Assembly: GCF_016859285.1 (NCBI RefSeq) | Contig: NC_053400.1 | Span: 34,413,001 to 34,477,000 of the forward strand | DNA length: 64,000 nucleotides | From: Xiphias gladius | Taxonomy: Eukaryota; Chordata; Actinopteri; Istiophoriformes; Xiphiidae | Direction of reading: 5' to 3' | In this document: in pieces, positions 23,384-34,037 of the stretch | How the letters are laid out: every line of letters starts with the position of its first letter | How positions within the stretch are numbered: position 1 is the stretch's first letter | Translations under genes and position numbers: made by a program | Notes under the pieces: generated by a model | What the model saw: the letters and a program-made list of their open reading frames with translations, nothing else | What the model was told of the DNA's origin: nothing | Database searches by the model: none

Positions 23384-23765
23384 TGGATGAAAGACGTAAA
23401 ACAAAAGATGCAGGACAAACGATAAAAGACAGAGGACGGAGGTTAAGGATGAAATATTACAGACCAAAGATGTAAGACGAATGATGAAGGATGAAAGATG
23501 GACACGTCTCAAGGATGAGGGACAAATTACAAAAGATGAATAACAAAGGAAAAGGGTCAAGGATGAGACATTAAAAAGATGAGAGACAATCGACGCATGT
23601 GACAAAGAAAGAACCAAAGATGAAGGAAGAGAAATGAAAGAAATGGAGGACAAAGGATGAGGGACGAGGACGAAACATGAAGGACAACAGATGAGTGATA
23701 GAGGATGAAAGATAAGGAACGAACAACAAGGGACGAAGGACAAAAGACAGAAATGATACAAACCG
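23384..23765 (+). repeat. purine-rich degenerate short-period repeat in lime1 3' UTR
   Basis: From the stop codon on, about 380 bp consists of variants of AGGATGAAAGA, AAAGGACAA and GACAAAAGATG on the plus strand with few pyrimidines. It looks like an old expanded short repeat. Its complement gives a spurious Ser/Leu-rich open frame on the minus strand (23342-23761). Confidence 0.7.
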
Positions 23766-24121
23766 CTGTAAAAAGTTTTAGTCTCAGTTGATTTGTGAAT
23801 ATTGTCATGAAGAAACCCTCTGCCCGTTTTTTAGTCCTGCACTTAAAGGCAGTTGTGGGACTCAGATCAAAACAGCGCCGCAGAGGACGAGACGTCCTGG
23901 CTTTTGGTTGAAAAACAGTGGGTCCTACATTTCCCACAATGCAACTGGTTAGTGTCTTCATAGGCTGAGGGGAATCTTAATGTGTAAAAGGGGTGGAATT
24001 CCAGATTACAGTCCATAAACTACATATCACAGTTTATCATAATGCCAATCATTGTCCAGTCACTCATCAATTTTTAAATTGATTTCCTTCATTCCAGGTA
24101 CCGTCGCTTTCATTTTAATAC

Positions 24122-24127
24122 AATAAA
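24122..24127 (+). terminator. polyadenylation signal of lime1
   Basis: AATAAA 739 bp after the stop codon, the first canonical signal on the plus strand after the purine-rich tract. Confidence 0.5.
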
Positions 24128-26449
24128 AACCAGTCCGCAGGGATGTGCAACTTGCTCCAGTCTGCATTTGTTCACCTGTACGATATCTGTTGTGTTTTGT
24201 GGATGTTTTCTATGATATTCGATTAGTGGACTGATGGCACAGCTTTGATTGTGACATTTTAGAGCATGAAACAAAGTGTGGATGAGCTGCTGACTTTAAC
24301 ATCCTGATGCTATAATAACCCTGTGTGGACGCTGCTGAATGCAGAGACTGTTGATGAATCTGTCACAACTAATCTGAACGCCCTCCATGACAAAGCCAAG
24401 TACAAACGAGCTCTTCGCTGACCTTTTTCTATATTTGGTTCGATAAAGGCCACGTGACAAAAACCCACCGCGTGGCAACAGCTCTTGATGAAGAAGCGTA
24501 AGTGCGGCGGAAGTCGCCCCGTCCTCCGGGGAGCAGCGAGGTTCTCCGGGAATCTGACGACAATCTGTTCTTTTAGATTTTCATGTTCTTGCCAGTGACA
24601 TGTAAAGGTGTAACATGGAGGGAAAAGCACTGAGGTTTGGTGGAGGTTGAGTGCGAGCGAGAAAACAGTCGGTGGATCATCAAAGACGTGGAGACTGGAG
24701 GCATTTTGTGTCAAAGCCAAGTCCAGAGTTTAGTCCAGAGGCGCTTCTGTTGTCCTGCCTGGGTGAAGAGGCTCAGTGATAACTGGAGTGGACTCAACTC
24801 AGAGCTCCCCCGCATGGATTTGAATTTTTTTTCCTTGGGAATTTTGTACAAAAAGGGTTTTTGATACGCGGGGGGGGGGCATGCCCTCCGCCCGCCCCCG
24901 GTGTCTGTTCTGCCCTGGAGCTGCGGAGAGATCTTGTCTTACTTGTTGTTTCATGTGAAAGTTCATCATCCTGCTCCGTAAAACAGGGCGCGGGAATCCA
25001 GTGGGATCGCCTCGTCTTTTCTCTTGAAGCTGAAGGTAAATATGCACGTTTCGTTCATTGCAACGTAACGAATGTCCGTCCTAACTTTCAGAGCTCCAAC
25101 CAAACATCGAGGTCTTCTGGAAGAACGAACTGCTGAGAGTTCACTCGGCTCTTTACACGAAGGTCTCGCCGTGCGTCTCTAATAGACTTTCCACGGTAAC
25201 GAGAACACTTCCACCCAATGTCTCAGTTAGAACTGAACTCTGACCTCAGTCAGTTTTACATTTTCAAAAACTTGTAACCTGAGTTCAGTCTACTCCCGTT
25301 TGTCAGGCAGCAGGGGAACCGGATGATTTACAGTTTGCAGGTTGGGAATGAAGTTGCAGCATTTAGAAATTTATGGTGAGTCAGTGTGAGTTCAGATGTG
25401 ACAATGTGTGTGTGTGTGTGTGTGTGTGCTGGTAACATCCTGTTGTGACTAACTGAGTCAGAGTTCAGCAGAGGACTGTGGTGGATTAGTGAAACGCTGG
25501 AAAACTTGTCAGTAGGCACGTTTACCACGTCGATCGGCTAAGTGTCCGAACATTGACTGTGCGCATTCCTTCTGAGAGATGACGGCCGCTGAAACTCTGG
25601 TTCCTCCCAGAGGTGATGGATGTGACTGGGGAGGAAGGAAAGAACAGAAAAACAGACAAAAATAGTCAAAACGAACAGGCTCAGATTGAGCCCTCGTTAG
25701 TGGCAGCTCCAAGTGACCGGGCAGCGTCAGATGTGAAAGAAAGAAACGCGGATCGGATCTCAAGTAAAGGCCGGCGCCCAGGTGGGAAACTCTCACGCTG
25801 CGTCAGGCCATGAGCAATCAGATATATGACACTCACACACTCACACCAGGGACGGGTGGTTTCATGACGTTAGAGGTTCTCTGATTCTCACGAACTGAGT
25901 CCGTCGCCTGAGGCTCTCCCTCTCACAGCTCAGCGAGACGGTTACTGCACCACTGACCTAAAAGTCCCAATCTGACTTTTAGTCCCAAGACTGGGTCAAA
26001 CTCCCCTAAACACTGGATCCGTCAAACATTAGACCCGGACATGTTTTTCAAAACCGATGTCCCCGGTCTGCAGAACGGGGTTTCTGTGTCTTAACCAAAG
26101 CTATGTCCCTTTCTGAGACGTGACAAAGCCCCAGAGACACGGGAGACATTATCCAACCGTTTAAAGAACAAACCACCAACTCTTCCTGCGTAAAAGTGGT
26201 GGAATGCCCCTTTAACACGACGCGCGCCGTCCTGATCGGCGTTTCAGGAGCATTCGGATTGGTGAACGTGAACGAATCAACCCCGCTCTTCATCGCTGTC
26301 TGCCGCAGCACTGAGATTTGTCTTCACCGGAACTAAAGGACGCAGAAAGGGGTGTCCGAACACCTTTGGCCGTGCAGACAGTCAGCTGTCACCACGGAAA
26401 CCGGTCCTCGTAGCGGTCCTGGTGCCAGTCCACCTGATCACTGCTGAGT

Positions 26450-27988
26450 GACGATCAAACGGGGCCTTTCGCTCTGAAACGAATGAACCTAAAAGTCAGA
26501 GAGATAAACGAGAGGGTCTCAGCGCCGGCCCCGCCCCCCGTCGGGTGGAGCGGCTCCGTCGAGAGCCTCCGCCGTCCGGCCGAGCCAGCAGCTCGGAAAA
26601 GACGGAGGCAGGGAGGGGAACGGATGTTCAAGCTTTCGCAAGTCGCCGACACCACGTCGCTGAGGCTGCGGCAAAACCCGATTGGTTGAGGTGAACAGCA
26701 GCGGAGTGAGGCGGAAGCGTGGGAGGGAAAACACCCGGTCCTCCCGGTCCTCCCGGTCCTCCGCGTATCTTTCCGGATGTAACAGCTGACCCACACACCT
26801 GAGAAGCACCAGCAGGTCGTGTGATCAGTCCCTGGACAAGAACCGCCTGCGTCCCCCTAATTCAGTGAACACCCTCCTCCTCAGCGCAGACCAGTTGCAT
26901 CATCGTGGTGAGTTCAGGTGGACTGGTGTGGTGTGGCTCTAACTGGTTCCCAGTACAAACCGTCAAGCGTCTCTCCATATGGACCAGCAGCGGTTAATCC
27001 TGTCTCAGGTGCTAAGTGTGTCCATTCACACTCAGGCTCTGAAGATGGGTGGCTCCTGGTCGGCGGCGGCGGCGGCAGCAGCTCTGCCCAGTAAAACCAC
27101 CACTGTCAGGCTGAAGTCCTCGACAAACACCGCAAATCTCATGCAAGGACCAGTGGAACGTGAAGTGGACTCGGCGTTCGGTCTCACACGACAAACCGTC
27201 CGACGGTGATGACCCTGAACACGACAGAGATCCTCGCAGGAGGCTTCTCATCCTGTGATGCGTTCGACACATGTACGGCACGCAGACCCGCGTGAAACCG
27301 CCTCAACTCGGTCCTGGATTCCTTCTGTTTTGGTTCCTCGGCTCTGCCGGTGTCTGATGGACCTTGGTAGAAACGCTTCTCTGCTCTCTCTTCTAAGGAG
27401 AAAACGACTTTTAAAAAGGCGCCGACGAGCGACTGTTTCTCGTTATAGGTTCAGGCTGCTGTCACTTTCATGCTGCAGCGTGTGATAACCTGCATCTGGA
27501 TCCAGATCCAGCTTTTATAACAGACGCTGGTGTTTAGAGGAAACATAAATCAGGCCTGTGAACGAGGCCGAAGTAAGAATCGTCGGACTCGTGACCACCG
27601 ACTTCTGGCTTTTCAGTTTCCAGCTTCTGGTCAAGAAACAGACGAGTCTGAGAATTTAAATGAACTCGGATCAACATGAAGGAGAAAACGTTGCTTTGGT
27701 TCCTTTCACTCTTTCGTCCATTTCGGGCTGTTGACGCCGAGAGGAGAAACAGGGCGGACTGCTCCTTTAGACACAGCACGCTCGGCACAATCAGCACGTA
27801 GCTCGAGAGAGTGTGTGTGCGTGTGCGCTACGTGCGGCTCCACACACACACGCACGGACAGAGGGTGGGCGGTAGAGAGAGGTGCGTCAGAGCGGGGTTA
27901 TGTAATCAGTGAGGGCTGGGCCCCGCCCACAGGCTGCTCTTTGTTACCACTGTTGTTGCAAACAGTACAACACGGGCGCGCGCGCACG

Positions 27989-28061
<73 letters not shown>

Positions 28062-28790
28062 CCAGTACGTGCAGTAGTGCAGCTGCAAAAAGAGGGACGC
28101 TGCACCACCAGAAACCCCGTAATGTTCCTCCACCCCCGGGCTGGTCCCAAAGTGCCGAACCCGACCCGTCAGACCGTCCTGCGCCTGGTTCCGGTCGTGC
28201 ATCTCTGCGCATTGACGTCGCCTTGTGCGGCCGCAGCAGCGATGTTCGCGCCACTGCCACGAGGCGTCATGCAGATGTTGTGGCGGGATCAGAGGAGTCC
28301 GGCTCCAGGCGTTACACAGGTTGACACAGCTGTGCAGCGCGGAGGCAGCTGTCGGGCCTCTCGGACGCTGAGCCGCACGTGCTGCGGCTCGGGCAGCTGA
28401 TTGGTCCTCGCCGTGAACTGGTGAAACCACGTGAGACCGTAAATGACACGACGGAGCCGAGCGGCCACGCGGCGGCTCCAGACGCGCACGCGCGCGCTGG
28501 GAGGTCTCACGGTGGTGCTACGGAGCTATTACGGGCCCGTGGTGCTCGGTCACGACCGGCAGCGCGACGGGTCCGTCCTGCCCGCTTCGCCGCTGAAGGT
28601 CGGTAAACAACAGACCTCGGTGGGGCGCGTTCCTGCACGGCTGGGCTCCGCCAATCGCCGCCCAGCTCCCCCCCCCACGTGGTTCTCTTGTTTACTATGG
28701 AGCGAGGAGCCACCGCGGAGGCTGCCGGGAAAACCCGGAGCCGGAGCGGCTGATCAGACCTGGGGCAGGGGGGCAGGTGCCTGAACCGTC
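26450..28790. promoter_or_regulatory. CpG-rich region, candidate promoter zone
   Basis: CpG density is far above the rest of the window, most strikingly at 26480-26780 and 28150-28760 (for example CGGCGCCGCG-like and GCACGCGCGCGC stretches). Such islands usually mark vertebrate promoters. The nearest downstream gene on the plus strand is slc2a4rg, whose first coding exon is 5.2 kb away and begins at a splice acceptor, so an upstream untranslated exon must exist. The assignment is inference. Confidence 0.4.
27976..28059. repeat. 84-bp alternating purine-pyrimidine tract (CG/CA)n
   Basis: GCGCGCGCGCACGCACACGC followed by more CG steps and then an unbroken CA run to 28059. Every step alternates purine and pyrimidine, the composition that favours Z-DNA. 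It adjoins the densest CpG region. Confidence 0.95.
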
Positions 28791-29999
28791 ACTGAACAAA
28801 AAAGGAAGGACTTGAGAAAGTGAAAGTGGAGATTTCCCAGCAGCTTCTCTTTATTTCCCCCGAACTCTAAACGTCCTTCGGTTTCGGTTTCTGACCCCAG
28901 GGTAAATTCAGGTGGGGCCCCGGTGACGGGCGGCAACGCTGGGGCGTTCTGGCTCTTCAGCCTCAGATGAACGGCGACTGGCCGTGGCAGGTCAGGGACT
29001 CCAGAAAAACGGGGTTTCCTGCCTCCGATCGTTTCACGTGCAGGATTTTCTCCGAGCCTCCGGCGCTTCCCGAGGACGAGGAGAGACGCCGTCAAAGAGA
29101 AAAGGAAAGAGCAGACAGGAAGCGGGAGAGAGTTTAATTTCATTTTGTGAATCCGTTGATAATCATCTGCTGGCCCCCATGTGTATGTCAGGGCCCCTCG
29201 GGGCAGGACGCGGTCTTAAAGTCGTGGAATCTGTTATTTACTAGACGAAAGCACAGATTAATGATCGTGTTCAAATAAACAGCCAGAAGACCCTGAGCCG
29301 ATTTTAAGGCGCCCTGCTGAAGCACCGACCGGCGAGGTGGTTCGAGGTACGACCGAACTGGAGCTTTAATAATCAGCTAGAACCGCATCACACGGCAGAA
29401 TCTCAGAACGGTTCACCTCTGAATTTCTGCCTTTATTCCTCTGCCGGCACAGAGCTCCCACCGGCGTGTTTTCTGTGTCTGATTACTGATTGATCCGCTA
29501 ACGGTTTGGACTGAAAGGGGAAATTCGAATCCTCGTGACCTCCTGGACGCGAAGGAGGCGCCTTCACGGCGTTTGCCTGTTTCCGACCGGCGGCTCAAAG
29601 CCCGAGGGGGCTCAGCTCAAGGTCACGTTAGACGAGGAAAAACAGCAAATCTCCAGACGGGAGAAGCTGGAACCCGGGAACATTTCTCACTTTTCTGTTC
29701 GAATCGCGACCTTCTATCGATTAATCGCCTGCAGCTTCGGCCTGACGACAGATCAGTAGGTAGCAAACGTCATCATTTCTACCGGATTCGTGTGGACAAG
29801 CCAAATCGGATGCTCCCACATTCGTTGTTTGGCGAAACAGAAAGTATTTTCGCAGTCGCTCGTGGAAAATTCCCACCGTCATCACAAACCGGTCCGTCCT
29901 GACGCAAGCAGCTCCCTTCCAGACGCCCCGGAGCGGTCCTGTCCGGGTCTTGCGTGACTCCCCTCCCTCCCTCCCTCCCTCCCACCCTGATGGTGTTCA

Positions 30000-30139
30000 G
30001 GCTGGCTGCAACCTGCAGCACACACACCCACACACACACTGGCTCACTCGCACACACTCTGCTCCCATTGAAGAGCAGTGGACACACTCAGACCCGCTGG
30101 AAGTGCTGTTGTTTTTGTGCGGGAGCTTCTGACTCTGCA
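30000..30139 (+). other. slc2a4rg: possible untranslated first exon of slc2a4rg
   Basis: A GC-rich segment ends in GACTCTGCAG followed by GTAGGTCAC, a strong donor context, and lies downstream of the CpG-rich zone. No reading frame is required. It is offered only as a candidate for the exon that must join the acceptor at 34015. Confidence 0.25.
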
Positions 30140-31014
30140 GGTAGGTCACACCTGAGGCCTGCTCTTCTCTGCTCTACCCGCAGGTCCGTTCTCTCTCTTT
30201 CCAGAAAATTTCCTGGGTTTTCCGACTCTTTTCGATGTAGTTCTGCATGAACATGTGTCACCTTGTCAGCTCTTGTTTTGGGCGATAAAGCGAAAGTGAT
30301 GAGTGCTGGGTGGATGTACAGCTGCTGCTGCTGCCGCTGCTGAAGTTTACACAGAAAACGTGCTGCCTTAACTTCACCCACTGGGCTTCACCTCTCTGTT
30401 CCTTGGGTCTGTTTTTCTGGCCTGGGATCAGCATCTTTTATGGCAGATCAGCCTTTTCTGGCCATTTCTGCAACCGAGCGGTTGGATCAGCTGCTTTCCT
30501 TTCCTGCACTTCCACTGTTGTTCAGACTAAATCGACAGCGTGAGGAGTCACTTTGGAGTTTGGGAACTAAAGCTCGAGACCTGGTTTTATTTCGGAGACT
30601 TTGCAGATGAAGCTAAATGGTTCAGACCCTGATTGATAGTGAAAAATAATGGCTTCATTTGTAGCTGTTATTGTGTTCATTCAGGACTCTTATTGTGGAG
30701 GGTGTGAACTCAGCACTGGGGGAACCTGATTGGTTGAAAGCTCGGGGCTGCAGACAGACCCAGGGGTGTGTTAGTACAGTATATGCCCGTGTGTGTTCAT
30801 TTTCACAACGTCTGAAAACCGCTGGGTGAACTGGTGCCGTCCCAGTGCTGCGTTGACCCAGCGTTAGCGTCATTTCTCATCCTACCGTCGGTTGTTTGAA
30901 GTAAATCTAAGCTCAGGCAGGGTGAATGTGACCTAGTGTTCGAGACAACCGACTAAAGGCTCGGCAGGCTTTGGATTTATTCACACTCCTGCTCCACCGC
31001 TCCCCAGAGGGAAT

Positions 31015-31185
31015 GACATAATAATATACAAGTACACAGTATACTATTGGTAAAGAATACTTTTTCTCTTGATACTTCGGGTGCATTTTGCCGATTTGAG
31101 CTTTTAGTTTTAACATTTTGAACTACGTCACCCGTAATGGAGTATTTCTACTTTTACGGAAGAAAAAGATCTGAGTATTTCTGGT
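31015..31185 (+). mobile_element. fragment of the TACTTTTACTT-type MITE
   Basis: Contains AATGGAGTATTTCTACTTTT, then ACGGAAGAAAAAGATCTGAGTAT, which matches the 3' end of the element at 15710-16170 (TTTTACGGAAGTAAACTTTT, then AAAAGATCTGAGTTCTTC). The left part is strongly diverged. Confidence 0.55.
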
Positions 31186-32553
31186 TTGAGCCCAGAACAA
31201 AACGTTTGGTCGGTAAAAACCGCAAAGGAGGCACATGATGTAAAACCGGTGACGAATGGTGACCAGTTTAAAACGAGCTAGAGCTGATTACAGCTGGTTT
31301 TGTTTGGGTCAGTAACCCAACGCTAACATGAGACGTAACTGGGTCAGAACAAGCCGTTGTCCTGGGTTTGATTGGTGACCCAGTTCAGAATCCTACCAAA
31401 GTAAAAGCACAGAGGTGTTATCAGCTAAATTTAGTCTACGTGTGACAAGTAAAAGTACTTGTGTAGAAAATTGGCCCCGTGACCGTTACGTTGTTCAATC
31501 TGACTTTATCATTGATCCTGGGTCACGGAGGCCTCAGCAGCGTTCCACTGCTGGAGCCGGTCCAGGTGGAGCTGCTTTTAGCTACGTCATAGACCGGGGG
31601 AGAGTTCAGTCCACTGGTTCCCAACCCGGGGCTCGGGCCCCTCCAGAGGGTCACCAGGTGAACGCGAGGGGTCGAGAGATGATTCATGAGAGATGAAAGA
31701 AGAAGAATAAAGGTCTGATTCACAGATCTGCATTAGTTTGTTCAGACTTTCCTGTAATCTTTGTTTTTTTTTGTGAAATTTTGATAACTGGACGTCTTTG
31801 AAACCAGGGAGAAGTTTAGAGAGGAAATGTCTCTTCGGCGGAGCTGGCAACAACTCGCAGACGTCCGAAACCTGACGCGGAGACCGTCATGACACTGATT
31901 TTAAATAAGAGGTCACAAGACACAAAACGTCCTAAGAGCGCACTGTAACTTATAAACTGATCGCGTTTCTCTTTAATGTCCAATTTTAATAATAATTTTA
32001 GTAACTATAGCTGTGGGACAGACGTGGCGCCGTAGAAAGGACAAAGCAGCGTGTCCCCCTGAAGCGTGCTGGAGTGGAAGTTTAAAGTGGCAGAAAATGA
32101 TGAAAAAGCGTCAGTGAATGTAAAGTGATATCGCTGTAAATGTCCAACCCATGAAACGGGCCGTGGCTGCTGTGAAAAGTCAACCTGTTACTGCGTCGGT
32201 TGGATATCGACCCAAATCTTGAGCCCCGGGTTTTTAGTATGTTGGTGTTTAGGTTTATTAGCACGTGTTTGAAGGGTTTGCATGTTTTGTGGTTGTGTAC
32301 ATGTTTCTGAGGGTTTTTTCAGTCTGGAAACTCTGACTCACTGATTAACAGGAAACCGCGGGGGGGGTCACATTTCATCATGTTGCCATGGTGATGCAGT
32401 TTAGTAATAAAGGTGTTGTAATTATCGTTGTTGTCAGCAGATGCAACCTGATAAAGACACATTGATTAACGGTTGAGCCCATCTGTTCCATTTATTTTAA
32501 TCCTCTGCTCAGTTAGTTAGTGTGCGTTATCCTGTCTTTAAGCTGCTAATGGT

Positions 32554-32592
<39 letters not shown>

Positions 32593-33593
32593 CTGCGCCC
32601 TGACTGTAAATGACACTGCAGCCTGTGAGTCACTGTGATTTCACCCAGATCTGTGAAACCTAGAACAGATCTGACCGTCACACTTAATCCAGAGCTTAAG
32701 TTTTCCCAGCAGCCACTGCTCAGGCCACATTGCAGTGGGGGGTGGGGCCGGGTATCAAACCTCACTACCCTTTTGGTACCGACTGTCTTGTCCGTTGCAC
32801 TGCACTGTAATTTTCATTTCATCATGTAAAGCTCTTTGAATTGTCCTGCTGTCACGAGGTGCTATGTGCACGTGTGCTGCCTCCTGAAAGTTGGCATTGA
32901 AGGTGTGGTCAGGTGACTGACGCGTTCTTTGACCAGAGAGTTCTTCATTTGAATCGTCATTTCTCCATATTTACACTATTTTATCGAGAGAAAGTTCCTT
33001 TACCGCCACTTGTGTTTGAGCCTAACTTGAATCTTACAAACATTCCCATAAACCGTCAGATGCTGTAGGGACCAGGACCTTTATTTACCTCAACCCCAAA
33101 AAGACTTATTTCAGAGACAGGCCTTGGTTTCTAATTTCGCCTTTGCTCATTTCGGTCGGAAGCCGCCCTGTTTTCCGATCTGCTGTTGATACAACCTCAG
33201 CACTTCCTCCCGGTTCACCCAGCCTGAATCCATCAGTGCGACAGCGGGGTCACGTCACACTAACCACGCTGACCGAAACGCTCTCTTTCTGGACATTATA
33301 GCTGTTGTACAGTATCAGTATTTTGAGCCACAGCAGCAGCTGCGGCTCCACGGATGATCGGTCGCGCCGCCGCTTCGGTCCAGACTGAAGAGTCTCAACA
33401 GCCGTTGGACGGACCGTGATTAAATGTGGTTCAGTCGTTCGTGTTACAATAACTCTGATGTTCACCCGACTCTTCATCTAGCGCCACCATCGAGTCAAGA
33501 GTTTATTTTTGTCCAGTACCTTGTTTTACGACCAGATACCCGACGTTCCCATCAGCCTCGGCCGGACGCTGTGTTTACTGCCGACTGCCAAAC

Positions 33594-33760
33594 CAAGATG
33601 GTGAACAAGGCAAACATTATTTCTGCTCGACATCAGCATGTTAGCATTGTCACTGTGAGCATGTCAGCGTGCTGATGTTAGCATTTAGCTCAAAGCACCA
33701 CTGTGTCTGCGCACAGCCCCGCAGAGCTGCTAGCATGGCTGTAGAGTCCCCTTGTTTGAT
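33594..33760 (+). repeat. dispersed fish repeat (CATCAGCATGTTAGCATTGT type)
   Basis: Includes GACATCAGCATGTTAGCATT, GCTGATGTTAGCATTTAGCT, CAAAGCACCACTGTG and GAGCTGCTAGCATGGCTGTA in order. I recognise this as a high-copy percomorph repeat. Its class is not evident. Confidence 0.65.
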
Positions 33761-34037
33761 AGCAAACAGACTTTATTTGTTGGTGCTGTCCAGCCCTCTG
33801 GCTATTGCTGGAGACTCAGCCATTATTTGAATACCAGCTTTTAGTTTGGGGAATTTCATAACAAGTAGTGTCCACAGTCACTGGTGCCCATTAGAGGCCA
33901 GTGATTGTTACGCTCTGTGATGGACAGTGCTGGACAGAAGGTGATGTGTGGCCTTGGGAGCCTCAGAGTCAGAGCTGTGACTCGGTGACCGAGACTCCTG
34001 TTTCTCGTCCTTCAGGTTCCAGCTGTTTCAGAGAGAC

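Larger units (their letters stand above)
24128..34015. other. intergenic / 5' region of slc2a4rg
   Basis: No coding exon supported over 9.9 kb. The interval 26450-30140 is CpG-rich and probably contains the slc2a4rg promoter and untranslated first exon(s); the rest is unique sequence with microsatellites (25405-25428, 32555-32585), a MITE fragment near 31015-31185 and a dispersed repeat at 33594-33760. Long open frames here are explained by GC content or CA repeats. Confidence 0.5.

Noticed and set aside
23342-23761. 139-codon minus-strand frame rich in Ser and Leu
   Set aside because: It is the complement of the purine-rich repeat in the lime1 3' UTR. The lack of stops is a composition effect.
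27731-28324. 197-codon open frame, plus strand
   Set aside because: Its centre is a poly(His-Thr) run from the CA repeat and its flanks are CpG-island sequence. The overlapping frames on both strands are equally long. There is no family similarity.
28443-28784. 113-codon Arg/Pro-rich frame in the CpG-rich zone
   Set aside because: Composition follows GC content, there are no supporting splice partners, and overlapping frames on the other strand are similar. A real first exon here cannot be excluded but is not supported.
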